Below are positions 42,814 to 51,724 of a stretch of DNA of 64,000 nucleotides, one piece after another. The stretch is from contig NZ_CP147518.1 in NCBI RefSeq assembly GCF_037201965.1, positions 4,581,001-4,645,000 of the forward strand, written 5' to 3'. A model generated the notes under the pieces. It saw only the letters and a list, made by a program, of their open reading frames with translations. It was not told where the DNA came from and did no database searches. The first letter of the stretch is position 1, and each line of letters starts with the position of its first letter. This DNA comes from Spirosoma sp. SC4-14 (GTDB lineage Bacteria; Bacteroidota; Bacteroidia; Cytophagales; Spirosomataceae). The position numbers and the translations under genes are program-made.

Positions 42814-43953
42814 TCACCGGCTTGTATCGGGATGGAACGTGCGCCAGCTATGCCAAAACTCCTGATAAGCCGACAGCCGGGCAAGGGGCGCAGTTGAGTT
42901 GGTTATATTTTGCCCCGTAATTCGATACGCTTGCTGGCTGGTTAATAACGTATCGTGCTGAAGCCGAAACTGGTCGGCAGGCAATGGCCGATGGTACGCA
43001 AAAAAACTTCGGTTGTCGGGAGCCAGTACGATCAGAATTGGGCGCTCACCCAGTGTATCGTTGATGACCCGTTCGCGCTTCAGCCGGTTCCAGTCGTAGG
43101 CTTTTGTTCGCTTACCGACTTGTATGCCCACAACCCACGATTTGTCGTGCCACGACAGGCTATCGGTCTGGGTCAGTTCACTACCACCTTTGCCCCGTTC
43201 ATACTTGTCGAGTTTGGCATACGAGTCATTATACGTACTGTCGGGTTGCATGATCAGGCTGTTTGGGTACAGAGCCAGCCATTGTTTCAGCGTAACCTGC
43301 TGGCTAAATACTTCAGGCAGGGTATCGCCCCGCAGCGGACCAGCAATGGCTTCGCCATTGGCCTGACGCCACCAGCTACCCGTTGTCGCATCCTCGAACA
43401 TAGCATTGAAGTGATCCATACCTACCAGCCGGAAAACCTCAGGCTGGTTGTTCACCAATGGCCGAAACACCCGTCCGGTGCGACATACCGAACAGTAGGT
43501 CACAATTACGGTTTCGCCCCCAATGGTGTCACGTACCTGATGATGGTATGCGATGTATTGAATGGGGTAGGCTTTGGCCTGGCCATTCAGTTCTACGCCT
43601 ACAATTTCCCGATCGGTGCTGACCCTACTGCCCTTCCCGGCGGCAAACGTCAACTGGCCGGGCTGGTAGAACATATGGTCGGCTGCAAGTTGAAAATTAA
43701 AGGCATAGCCCACTCCTACCAGCACGAGTATTGCCATGAACACCCCCCATTTTGTCTGCTGAAACGCGCTGACAATGCCCGACATGATCAGCACAGCGAA
43801 CAGTACCCGAAACGCCCAGCGCCAAGAATACAGAAAATAAGCCAGATCGATGCTGACCATTCGCTGACTGCCGGGCATAGGCATGATAAAGTACACGTTC
43901 GCAATCTCGAACAGAATCATGCCCACAATGCCGATGTAGAAGAGTCGTTTCAT
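42814..43953 (-). CDS. DUF3179 domain membrane protein
   Basis: The 379-residue protein has three N-terminal helices (MKRLFYIGIVGMILFEIANV, WRWAFRVLFAVLIMSG, WGVFMAILVLVGVGYAF) and a large outer domain with the DUF3179 features: IVGVELNGQAKAYPIQYIAY, the cysteine pair in TYCSVCRTG and GSWWRQANGEAI. Function is unknown. The cysteine pair and envelope location suggest a redox or metal-related role. It is separated from the PQQ dehydrogenase gene upstream by a hairpin. Confidence 0.85.
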   Translation of the reverse strand: MKRLFYIGIVGMILFEIANVYFIMPMPGSQRMVSIDLAYFLYSWRWAFRVLFAVLIMSGIVSAFQQTKWGVFMAILVLVGVGYAFNFQLAADHMFYQPGQLTFAAGKGSRVSTDREIVGVELNGQAKAYPIQYIAYHHQVRDTIGGETVIVTYCSVCRTGRVFRPLVNNQPEVFRLVGMDHFNAMFEDATTGSWWRQANGEAIAGPLRGDTLPEVFSQQVTLKQWLALYPNSLIMQPDSTYNDSYAKLDKYERGKGGSELTQTDSLSWHDKSWVVGIQVGKRTKAYDWNRLKRERVINDTLGERPILIVLAPDNRSFFAYHRPLPADQFRLQHDTLLTSQQAYRITGQNITNSTAPLARLSAYQEFWHSWRTFHPDTSR

Positions 43954-43976
43954 CGCTAATCTGGATGTTATAGGCT

Positions 43977-44022
43977 GGACATTGGCTATTAGACATTTAT
44001 TTAACAGCTAACCCCAATGTCC
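43977..44022 (-). terminator. hairpin between PQQ dehydrogenase and DUF3179 genes
   Basis: GGACATTGG (43977-43985) pairs with CCAATGTCC (44014-44022) around a long 28-base loop just after the PQQ dehydrogenase stop. It could be a terminator or an intergenic repeat; the loop length makes a terminator doubtful. Confidence 0.4.
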
Positions 44023-44041
44023 AACCTCTGATAGCCACCAC

Positions 44042-46180
44042 TTATGGCAGCGCGAAAGCTACGTACTGATTCCCTTTTTTAGCGCCTAATTTAGCGCCAC
44101 CGCAGGCAATTACCACATATTGTTTTCCATTGACCTGATAGGTCGCTGGCGTTGCAAAGCCAGCGGCAGGCAAATCGGTTTCCCAAAGCAGTTTCCCTGT
44201 TTTTTTGTCGAAAGCCCGGAATTTTTCGTCTTTAGTGGCGGCAATAAACAGCAAGCCACTGGCCGTAACGACCGGGCCACCGTAGTTTTCAGTACCGGTA
44301 TTGTGAATGCCTTTTGCTTTTAAAGCTTTGTCTTCGCCGAGCGGAATTTTCCAGACGTATTCGCCCGTGTTCAGATTGATGGCATTAAGCGTTCCCCAGG
44401 GTGGTGCAATGGCCGGATAGCCTTTACTGTCCTGAAACTTATTATAGCCCGTGACTTTATAGGGCAGATAAGGCTGTTTTGCCGTTGCCACTGGTGCAGA
44501 ACGGCCCACTTCCTGTTTTTCTTCACCAAACAGAAAGGCGATCAAAGCCTGTTTCTCTTCGGCCGAGAGCGCCGTAAAACCGGGCATCATTCCTTTGCCA
44601 TTGCTAACAATCTGCATCACATAGGGCCGGTCGCGCCGTTGGCCAATATCGACCAGCGATGGATAGCCGCTTCGGGCATTCCCTTTCCGCTCGGGTCCGT
44701 GGCAGCCAATGCAGTTTTGGGTATATACGCGCTGGCCCGGACTCAGATGCGCCAGTTCATCGTTTTTTGGCGTATCGATCATCTTAAAAATCCAGGGCAC
44801 GTCGTTGGCATTGACATACAGAATCCCCTCGGGATCAGCTGCCGACCCACCCCACTCAGCCCCCCCATCCGTTCCCGGAAACATCAGACTACCGCGTTTG
44901 CTGATGGGTTCATAGAACCGCGTTCCTACCGACCGAAAAACGGCCAGCAACGAGTCTTTATCGCCCGAATAGGGGTTTATGTCGGCTTCGGTCATGGTTT
45001 GGCGGGCAAAGGGGGCGGGCTTTTGCGGAACCGGTTGCGTGGGTGCGGTCACTTCGCCCGGTATGTCCGATTGAGGAACGGGCACTTCTTTAATGGGGAA
45101 GAGCGGCTTACCGGTCACGCGGTCGAAGAGATAGACAAAACCAGATTTTGTAACCTGTGCTACCGCATCGATTTTTCGGGGTCGGCCGTCGGGGCCATTC
45201 TGGGTTACGGTTACGAGGTTGGGGGGAGAGGGAAAATCGCGGTCCCACAAATCGTGGTGTACGGCCTGAAAATGCCAGAGCCGCTTACCAGTTCGGGCAT
45301 CGAGCGCCAGCAGACAGTTGGCAAACAGGTTTTTACCCAATCGATTCCCACCATAAAAATCGTAGGAAGGCGAACCCGTTGGCACATAAATAATTCCTCT
45401 CCGACGGTCGACCGCCATCCCCGACCAGTTGTTGGCCGCACCAATATCGGGATTCCGATAAGCGTCTTTTGGCCAGGTATCGTAGCCCAGTTGTCCGGGT
45501 CGCGGAATCGTATAAAATGTCCAGGCCAGTTTGCCAGTCCGGACATTAAACGCCCGTATGTGGCCCGGTGCCCCTCCAACCTCTTCGGCCACCCGAACCG
45601 GCATCACAATCAGGTCTTCGAAAATGGTACCGGGCGTATTCGAGATAATAAATTTATCTTTCGCGGCTTCGCCCAGCCCTTCGTGCAGATCGGCATGACC
45701 ATTGTCGCCGAAGCTCGGAATAGGCTTCCCCGTTTTGGCATCGAGCGCATACAGCATGGGTCCAACCGTATAGAGAATCCGCCTGTCGTCGCCCGATTGC
45801 CAGTAGGCCACCCCACGGCTTGTGCTATGCCAGACCTTGAGCGGATCGCCAAATTTCCAGATTTCCTTACCCGTAGCCGCATCGAGCGCAAACGCCTGAA
45901 CGGTAGGCGTAACACCATACAAAATACCGTCGACAATAATCGGGTTGGTCTGAATCTGGCCGCTATCGGGAGCCGCATAGGTCCAGGCCACTTTCAGGTT
46001 CGTTACATTGTCGGGCGAAATCTGCGTCAGGGCTGAGTAATGGTTGCGATCGGGACCGCCGAGGTATTCGGCCCAGTTGGTGTTGTCGTTGGGTTTATCG
46101 TCGGTAAGGTTCGGCCTTAGCTGCGACCAGCCCAACGTCAGTGCCGCCACGGCGCCAAGGGGTAAAAGAAGTCGTTTCAT
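44042..46180 (-). CDS. PQQ-dependent dehydrogenase with internal cytochrome c domain
   Basis: With ATG at 46180 the protein has 712 residues and an N-terminal signal or anchor (MKRLLLPLGAVAALTLGWS). The eight-bladed propeller shows repeated tryptophan-docking units (KVAWTYAAPDSG, GKEIWKFGDPLKVWHST, GKRLWHFQAVHHDLWDRD, GKLLWETDLPA). A cytochrome c insert carries the haem site CIGCH at about residues 488-492. This arrangement is that of quinoprotein glucose/alcohol dehydrogenases with a built-in electron exit in the periplasm. The alcohol or sugar oxidised is unknown. Confidence 0.92.
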   Translation of the reverse strand: MKRLLLPLGAVAALTLGWSQLRPNLTDDKPNDNTNWAEYLGGPDRNHYSALTQISPDNVTNLKVAWTYAAPDSGQIQTNPIIVDGILYGVTPTVQAFALDAATGKEIWKFGDPLKVWHSTSRGVAYWQSGDDRRILYTVGPMLYALDAKTGKPIPSFGDNGHADLHEGLGEAAKDKFIISNTPGTIFEDLIVMPVRVAEEVGGAPGHIRAFNVRTGKLAWTFYTIPRPGQLGYDTWPKDAYRNPDIGAANNWSGMAVDRRRGIIYVPTGSPSYDFYGGNRLGKNLFANCLLALDARTGKRLWHFQAVHHDLWDRDFPSPPNLVTVTQNGPDGRPRKIDAVAQVTKSGFVYLFDRVTGKPLFPIKEVPVPQSDIPGEVTAPTQPVPQKPAPFARQTMTEADINPYSGDKDSLLAVFRSVGTRFYEPISKRGSLMFPGTDGGAEWGGSAADPEGILYVNANDVPWIFKMIDTPKNDELAHLSPGQRVYTQNCIGCHGPERKGNARSGYPSLVDIGQRRDRPYVMQIVSNGKGMMPGFTALSAEEKQALIAFLFGEEKQEVGRSAPVATAKQPYLPYKVTGYNKFQDSKGYPAIAPPWGTLNAINLNTGEYVWKIPLGEDKALKAKGIHNTGTENYGGPVVTASGLLFIAATKDEKFRAFDKKTGKLLWETDLPAAGFATPATYQVNGKQYVVIACGGAKLGAKKGNQYVAFALP

Positions 46181-46224
46181 GCGGGTATAGGAGTAGTCGG
46201 GCAAATCTACATCAAAAGCGTAAT

Positions 46225-46980
46225 TTACCGAATGTCTACGAACCACCGCTTCAATTTCTCCGGCGAATAGCCCATTCCCCACAAAAAACCAATCGACAGA
46301 AATACCGCATTGGCTTTCCAGAACCCCCATTTGGCCACCCGTCGGTCCGACGATTCGACGATACGGTTCACCTGGCGAACCCGACCGAACCGAATCAGTT
46401 TGAGCAGCAGATCGGCCTCTTCCATAATCGGCATCGCTTCGGTATACCCTCCCACTGCCATAAACTGGTCGCGACGGCAGAAAATAACCTGATCGCCAAA
46501 CAACAGCCGGGCACCTTTGAAAAAGAACAGATAGGGCCGAAAAAGCAGTGGGGCGTAGTAGGTTTTGATGTAGTTATGAAAAGAAGTCAGCCAGCGGGTG
46601 GTCATTGCTCCCCGCATCACCGAAATGAAACCTCCTGCTACGGTTTTGGGGTCCGACAAGGTATGGGCAATAACCCGCAGGGCATCGTCGGGCAGGGTTG
46701 TATCGGCATGAAGAAAACAGAGTATATCGCCCGACGCTTTGGCAGCGCCCGCATTCATCTGCGGAGCCCTTCCCGGCTGCTGGCTCCGCATGATGCGTAA
46801 CGCCCGAAAGCAGGGACGGGTTGCTTCGACTAGCTGAACTGTCCGGTCTGTGCTGCCGCCATCGACAACAATAATTTCGAGCGGTTCGGGACACAGCCGT
46901 TGTAGCAACCGCAAGGTTCGGGGCAGCGTATGCTCTTCGTTCAGAGTTGGTATAATTATGGAAACATTGGGCATAGGCAT
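46225..46980 (-). CDS. TIGR04283 family glycosyltransferase (GT2 type)
   Basis: The 251-residue protein starts at ATG 46980, two codons before a second ATG at 46974. It has the GT2 nucleotide-sugar fold: VSIIIPTLNEE at the N-terminus, IVVDGGSTDRT and the DxD-equivalent in FLHADTTLP. ARLLFGDQVIFCRRDQFMAVGGY is typical of TIGR04283, a group of short transferases often seen with arsenosugar or lipid genes. A C-terminal hydrophobic helix (AVFLSIGFLWGMGYS) may attach it to the membrane. It lies 44 bases upstream of the PQQ gene on the same strand. Confidence 0.88.
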   Translation of the reverse strand: MPMPNVSIIIPTLNEEHTLPRTLRLLQRLCPEPLEIIVVDGGSTDRTVQLVEATRPCFRALRIMRSQQPGRAPQMNAGAAKASGDILCFLHADTTLPDDALRVIAHTLSDPKTVAGGFISVMRGAMTTRWLTSFHNYIKTYYAPLLFRPYLFFFKGARLLFGDQVIFCRRDQFMAVGGYTEAMPIMEEADLLLKLIRFGRVRQVNRIVESSDRRVAKWGFWKANAVFLSIGFLWGMGYSPEKLKRWFVDIR

Positions 46981-47083
46981 AGTAAACCAATCCAGCCCAT
47001 TACGGTTTACCAACTACTGGAATTTGTAGGGTGGACGGAAACTCGCCCGTAAATTACAGACCGATCATTAACCATCCCGCATT

Positions 47084-48664
47084 GTGTTTCGATTCATTCC
47101 GAACATTCTCCTGAAACAGCTATACAACCGCAATAGCCTGCGCAATACGCCCAATGGCTTTACGTTTTCCCTAAAAAACCGGCTCACCGACGCCGGTTTC
47201 ACCGGTCTGCAACGAGCCCGCATCGATGGCCAGGAGTATGCGGCCGACCAATTCACGCTAACGATAACCGGCAACGAGCCGGTAGCTCTCCCGCAAATTT
47301 CGCCCACCAATCCTCTGGCGTTTCCCCTGCGCCAGGTAGTGCACATACAGGCAGTTGCCCAACCGCTATCGCCCGGTAAGCATACGCTCGAACTAACGCT
47401 GCATACCCAGCCCTTCGGCACCATTACGCTTACGGTTGACGATGAACTACAGGCCGATACACCCATCCGCTCCGGCCCGGAACTGTGGGGTATTCCCCGC
47501 AGCCTGACCGACGATTATTCACCGGAAATTATTGCCCGGCGGCACCAGTTTATGCACCATTTCACAAAAACAGCGCCCCGTCAGCTAACACAGTATGCCT
47601 TCGACCCAACCGTGGTGCAAGGCAACTGCGAACATTTTATCGGTGTAGCACAGGTACCTATCGGACTGGCAGGCCCCTTACGAATCAATGGCGAACACGC
47701 TCAGGGCGATTTCCTGATTCCACTGGCCACTACCGAAGGCACGCTGGTAGCCAGCTATAACCGGGGTATGAAACTCATTAATCAGAGCGGGGGGGTATTG
47801 TGCACGGTTCAGGACGACGCCATGCAGCGGGCACCAGTTTTTCAGTTTGCCGACGCCCGGCAGGCCCGCAATTTTACGCATTGGATTAACAGCCAGCAGC
47901 GCCAACTGGCTACTGAAGCAGAATCGACGTCGCGTTTTGCCCGGCTTCAGTATGTCGATACGTACCTCAATGGAAAACTCGCCTATCTGCGCTTTGGCTA
48001 CCACACCGGCGATGCAGCCGGACAAAACATGGTTAGCAAAGCGACCCTGGCGGCCTGCACCTACATTCTGGAAGAATATGACCGACAGCATCCGGGACAT
48101 ATCGAGCATTTCTTTCTGGAATCGAACATGGCTACCGATAAAAAACCATCGCAACTCAATATGCTGAACACACGGGGCCGACGCGTAACGGCCGAAGTAT
48201 GCATTCCGCGCGATCTGTTGATTCGCGAACTACAGGTCGAGCCGGAGCAATTGATCCGCCATGCGCGGCTGGGCGACGTGGGCGCCCGACTCGCGGGTAC
48301 CAACAACAACGGACTCCATTCGGCAAATGGCCTGGCTGCGCTGTTCATTGCAACCGGGCAGGATGTGGCCTGCCTGGCCGAATCGTCGGCAGCCATCACG
48401 TATTCTGAACTCACGCCCGAAGGCAATTTTTACGGTTCCATTACCTTACCCTCGCTTGTGGTCGGGACAGTTGGGGGCGGAACCAGTCTCCCTACCCAGC
48501 GCGAATGTCTGGAACTGATGGGCTGTTATGGCGACGGCCAGGTCAACAAATTTGCCGAAATTGTGGCGGGGGTTATAGCCGCTGGTGAGTTATCGCTGGC
48601 CGCTGCCATCTCCTCGCTCGATTGGGTATCGAGTCACGACGCGACCCGAAAACCTATTGACTGA
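47084..48664 (+). CDS. hydroxymethylglutaryl-CoA reductase with extra N-terminal domain
   Basis: The frame starts with GTG at 47084 and gives 526 residues. Residues about 150-526 form an HMG-CoA reductase: CEHFIGVAQVPIGLAGP, catalytic glutamate E218 in TTEGTLVAS, DAAGQNM, lysine in ATDKKPS (about 354), aspartate in GQDVACLAES, GTVGGGTSLPTQ and histidine H518. The enzyme makes mevalonate from HMG-CoA. Residues about 15-130 are an additional beta-sandwich-like domain (SLKNRLTDAGFTGLQRARIDG, LSPGKHTLELTL). It vaguely resembles the small beta subunit of C-glycoside deglycosidases (DUF6379), which I would not insist on. No other mevalonate gene is in the window. Confidence 0.88.
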   Translation: MFRFIPNILLKQLYNRNSLRNTPNGFTFSLKNRLTDAGFTGLQRARIDGQEYAADQFTLTITGNEPVALPQISPTNPLAFPLRQVVHIQAVAQPLSPGKHTLELTLHTQPFGTITLTVDDELQADTPIRSGPELWGIPRSLTDDYSPEIIARRHQFMHHFTKTAPRQLTQYAFDPTVVQGNCEHFIGVAQVPIGLAGPLRINGEHAQGDFLIPLATTEGTLVASYNRGMKLINQSGGVLCTVQDDAMQRAPVFQFADARQARNFTHWINSQQRQLATEAESTSRFARLQYVDTYLNGKLAYLRFGYHTGDAAGQNMVSKATLAACTYILEEYDRQHPGHIEHFFLESNMATDKKPSQLNMLNTRGRRVTAEVCIPRDLLIRELQVEPEQLIRHARLGDVGARLAGTNNNGLHSANGLAALFIATGQDVACLAESSAAITYSELTPEGNFYGSITLPSLVVGTVGGGTSLPTQRECLELMGCYGDGQVNKFAEIVAGVIAAGELSLAAAISSLDWVSSHDATRKPID

Positions 48665-48690
48665 TTGTCTGTCTTGACTGATTGTCTGTC
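48657..48690. repeat. perfect tandem 17-bp duplication at HMG-CoA reductase stop
   Basis: TTGACTGATTGTCTGTC occurs twice without spacing (48657-48673, 48674-48690). The first copy includes the last codon and the stop TGA of the reductase. Confidence 0.8.
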
Positions 48691-48823
48691 AATGACACGT
48701 AAAAGCACTTTACATCCGTAGTTGAGCATCGCCCGGGCATACCCCGTTCAACAGCCAGACCTACTACTGTACATAATGTTGATCTGAGTACTAAAACAAC
48801 CACTTTCCCAATTCCCTATCGTT

Positions 48824-49306
48824 ATGAACAAACTGGTTCACACCCTGATTGGCACCTGGTTTATTTGCAGTACCAACTTCCCAATGTGGCTGAAAGGCGA
48901 CAAGACAAACCCAACCTTTACCTATGCTGTCGCCAGTGAAAAAGAAACCCAGAACGTTTTGCGGGACGAAGTGAAATACACTAAAAACGGCGAGACGAAG
49001 AGCATCACCGGCTACGATTATCCCAACCCCAGCGACTCGGCGGCATTTGTCTGGAAGGGCAACGGACTTCTGCACCTGCTCCACAGCCACTGGCAGGTTA
49101 TGCTACAGGACCCCGATGGCCAGTGGGCGGTCATTCATTTTTCCAAAACCCTCTTCACCCCCGAAGGTGTCGACATCATCAGCCGTACTCCCCAACTGCC
49201 CGAAAAAACACTGAACCACATCAAATCTCTCATGGCCGACAACCCGATACTGGCCCGGCAACTGATCGACATGCGCGAACTGCCCGTAGCCAGCTCAAGC
49301 CGTTAG
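48824..49306 (+). CDS. hypothetical small protein, lipocalin-like
   Basis: The 160-residue protein begins MNKLVHTLIGTWFICSTNFPMW, the style of a lipocalin-like domain with the GTW motif and beta strands (NPTFTYAVASEKETQN, WQVMLQDPDGQWAVIHFSK). There is no signal peptide. The fold assignment rests on general look; function unknown. It is followed by a hairpin at 49354. Confidence 0.65.
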   Translation: MNKLVHTLIGTWFICSTNFPMWLKGDKTNPTFTYAVASEKETQNVLRDEVKYTKNGETKSITGYDYPNPSDSAAFVWKGNGLLHLLHSHWQVMLQDPDGQWAVIHFSKTLFTPEGVDIISRTPQLPEKTLNHIKSLMADNPILARQLIDMRELPVASSSR

Positions 49307-49353
49307 GCATCCTGTTTCTTTTTGTGTATTATTACCCGATTCTCAATATGGCC

Positions 49354-49395
49354 GTAGAAAATAAGCCAACCATGGGAGTATACCTTATTTTCTAC
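49354..49395 (+). terminator. hairpin after the lipocalin-like gene
   Basis: GTAGAAAATAAG (49354-49365) and CTTATTTTCTAC (49384-49395) are exact complements around an 18-base loop, followed by AATAAAAAC. It separates the gene ending at 49306 from the PLP-enzyme gene. Confidence 0.55.
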
Positions 49396-49477
49396 CAATA
49401 AAAACGCGGTTTTGTTCAACAGCCTTGCCGGGCAGAACAACTACCCATCTACAACCAATATACATTTAATACGCACA

Positions 49478-50659
49478 ATGGATTTTTCGAAGTACCAGAA
49501 AAGTACAACGTCGGTATGGGCTGGCGAAACCGATCCTTTCACCAGCGGAGCCGTTACAACCCCCATCATCAAAAGCGTTGCCTTTGCCTACGATGATCTC
49601 GACGAATGGCATCGGGTAGCTACCGGCAAAGCAGAGGGGCATATCTATAGCCGCAACACAAACCCAACCGTTCAGGTACTCGAAGAAAAAATCCGGATTC
49701 TGGAAGGTGCCGAAGCCGCTACCTCGTTTGCAACGGGCATGGCAGCCATCAGCAATACGCTGTTTGCCTTTCTGGCTCCCGGCAAACGGGTTGTATCGAT
49801 CAAAGATACCTACGGTGGTGCCAGCCGTATCTTTCTCGACTTTCTGCCCCGCTATCAGGTGGGCGTTACGCTCTGCGACACGACCGATTTCGACGCGCTG
49901 GAAACCGAAATTGCGAAAGGCTGTGATCTGCTTTATCTGGAAACGCCTACCAACCCTACCCTCAAAGTGGTCGATATTGCGCGTCTGGCAGCGGCAGCCA
50001 GAAAAGTCGGGGCCATTACGGTAGTCGATAACACCTTTGCCACCCCCATCAACCAGAATCCGCTGGCGCTGGGTGCCGATCTGGTGCTGCACAGTGCCAC
50101 CAAATTTCTGGGCGGTCATTCCGATGCAATGGGCGGGCTGCTGTGCGGTAAAAAAGAACTGGTCGACACGGTATTTCAATTCCGGGAAATCAACGGAGCC
50201 AGCCTGCAGGCCGATCCGGCCTATCTGATTGCCCGTGGCATGAAAACCCTGGAACTGCGCATCGAGCGGCAGAATGCCTCGGCGCTGACCATTGCCCGGC
50301 ACCTGAAGGCGCATCCCAGGGTACAGGACGTGTTTTATCCCGGCCTCGAAAGCCATCCGGGCCACGACATTGCCAAAGCGCAAATGTCGGGTTTTGGCGG
50401 TATTCTGAGCTTTTCGCTGGCTGGTGATTACGACCAGGTAAAAACCTTTCTGCCCAAGCTTCAGTTTGCCCATCTGGCCGCCAGCCTGGGGTCGGTCAGT
50501 ACCCTGGCCGGACCACCCCGAACCACCAGCCATGTCGAACTGACGGCCGGGCAGCGGAGCCTGCTGGGTATTCCCGAAAGCCTGATCCGGTATTCGGTTG
50601 GTATCGAACATGTGAACGATCTGATCGCTGACCTCGACAATGCCCTGGCCTCTTTATAA
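49478..50659 (+). CDS. cystathionine gamma-synthase/lyase family PLP enzyme
   Basis: ATG at 49478 gives 393 residues; the open frame upstream has no family match. Motifs of the Cys/Met metabolism PLP family: YSRNTNPTVQVLEEKI, DTYGGASRIF, the aspartate in VVDNTFATP and PLP lysine in HSATKFLGGHSD, then GSVSTLAGPPRTTSH. Members make or break C-S bonds in methionine and cysteine metabolism (cystathionine synthase or lyase, methionine gamma-lyase). By eye, the exact reaction cannot be decided. The beta-lactamase-like gene follows after 21 bases and may share its transcript. Confidence 0.93.
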   Translation: MDFSKYQKSTTSVWAGETDPFTSGAVTTPIIKSVAFAYDDLDEWHRVATGKAEGHIYSRNTNPTVQVLEEKIRILEGAEAATSFATGMAAISNTLFAFLAPGKRVVSIKDTYGGASRIFLDFLPRYQVGVTLCDTTDFDALETEIAKGCDLLYLETPTNPTLKVVDIARLAAAARKVGAITVVDNTFATPINQNPLALGADLVLHSATKFLGGHSDAMGGLLCGKKELVDTVFQFREINGASLQADPAYLIARGMKTLELRIERQNASALTIARHLKAHPRVQDVFYPGLESHPGHDIAKAQMSGFGGILSFSLAGDYDQVKTFLPKLQFAHLAASLGSVSTLAGPPRTTSHVELTAGQRSLLGIPESLIRYSVGIEHVNDLIADLDNALASL

Positions 50660-50680
50660 AACAACCGCTCCCTTTCCGCT

Positions 50681-51724
50681 ATGCAATGTTTTCTATACTT
50701 CCTTCAACGAAATCGTATCCGGTTTCTGGCGATCCTTTTTGTGCTTAACACGGGGTCAGGGTATGCCCAAAGCAACACGTCGCCTGCCAAAACGGCCAGC
50801 ATCGCAACCCAGCGGTTGCAGCAGGAACTCGAACGAATAGCCACGCTGGCCAGGGGCAAAGTAGGCATCTGCGCTGTCCATCTCGAATCGGGTCGGCAGG
50901 TTGGCATCAACCTTCAGGACCATTTTCCGATGGCCAGTACCGTAAAAGTGGCCATTGCCGTCCAACTCTTTACACTGATCGAAAAAGGCGAACTGTCGCT
51001 GATGACGATGGTCGACCTGAAACCGGCCGACCTGCATCCCGGCAGCGGCACGCTGGATGTGCTGTTTGCCAAACCGGGCGTGCAGCTTTCGGTTCAGAAC
51101 CTGCTCGAACTGATGATGGTGATCAGCGATAACTCGGCCACCGACATCCTGCTCCGACTGGTTGGCGGGACGAAAGCCGTCCAGAATCGACTGAACGAAC
51201 TGGGCGTTCAGGGCATGTCGGTCGATCGAACCATTATTCAGCTCCTGGCCGATCTGGATGGCATTACCCTCCCGCCTGCCGATCAGTGGACGCTCGGGTT
51301 CTACGCCCGGCTCGACAGCGCCACGACACCGGAGATGAAACGGGCAGCAGTGGCCCGGCTCAATACCGATCCCCGCGACACGTCGACCCCAACCGCCATG
51401 GTCGATCTGCTGACCAAACTGTATCAGGGTAAAGCGCTGAAACCCGAAAGCCGCGCGCTGCTGCTGGCTGTTATGGAACGCTGCCGGGGTGGTCTGGCCC
51501 GCCTAAAAGGCTATTTACCCCCGTCGACCGTTGTTGCGCACAAAACGGGTTCGCTGGATGGCAGCGCAACCGACGACGTGGGCATCATTACCCTGCCGGG
51601 CGATGCCGGTCATATCGCCATTGCCGTTTTTGTGGGTGCTTCGCCCCAGCCGCTGGCCGAGCGCGAACAAACCATTGCCCACGCTACCCGCGCTATCTAC
51701 GACTATTTTTTGTATCAGCCCTGA
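50681..51724 (+). CDS. class A beta-lactamase family protein lacking canonical Glu166
   Basis: The 347-residue exported protein has a signal (cut near SGYAQS) and the class A triads: serine S86 in STVK (86-89), SDN at 149-151 and KTG at 288-290. In class A enzymes a glutamate of the omega loop (ExxLN) activates water for deacylation. Here the loop has an insertion (VDRTIIQLLADLDG to ARLNTDPRDTSTP) and no glutamate stands in the expected place before LN or after DR. It may therefore be a slow hydrolase, a penicillin-binding esterase-like protein, or use another residue. Resistance cannot be claimed from the sequence. Confidence 0.87.
   Translation: MQCFLYFLQRNRIRFLAILFVLNTGSGYAQSNTSPAKTASIATQRLQQELERIATLARGKVGICAVHLESGRQVGINLQDHFPMASTVKVAIAVQLFTLIEKGELSLMTMVDLKPADLHPGSGTLDVLFAKPGVQLSVQNLLELMMVISDNSATDILLRLVGGTKAVQNRLNELGVQGMSVDRTIIQLLADLDGITLPPADQWTLGFYARLDSATTPEMKRAAVARLNTDPRDTSTPTAMVDLLTKLYQGKALKPESRALLLAVMERCRGGLARLKGYLPPSTVVAHKTGSLDGSATDDVGIITLPGDAGHIAIAVFVGASPQPLAEREQTIAHATRAIYDYFLYQP

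Noticed and set aside
42955..43959. 334-residue open frame on the plus strand
   Set aside because: Antisense shadow of the DUF3179 gene; no signal peptide, domain or start context.
44639..46036. 465-residue open frame on the plus strand
   Set aside because: It lies wholly antisense to the PQQ dehydrogenase, which has clear motifs; the antisense translation is rich in Arg/His/Pro with no family match.
49466..50611. 381-residue open frame on the minus strand
   Set aside because: Antisense shadow of the PLP enzyme; the plus strand encodes a complete known family.
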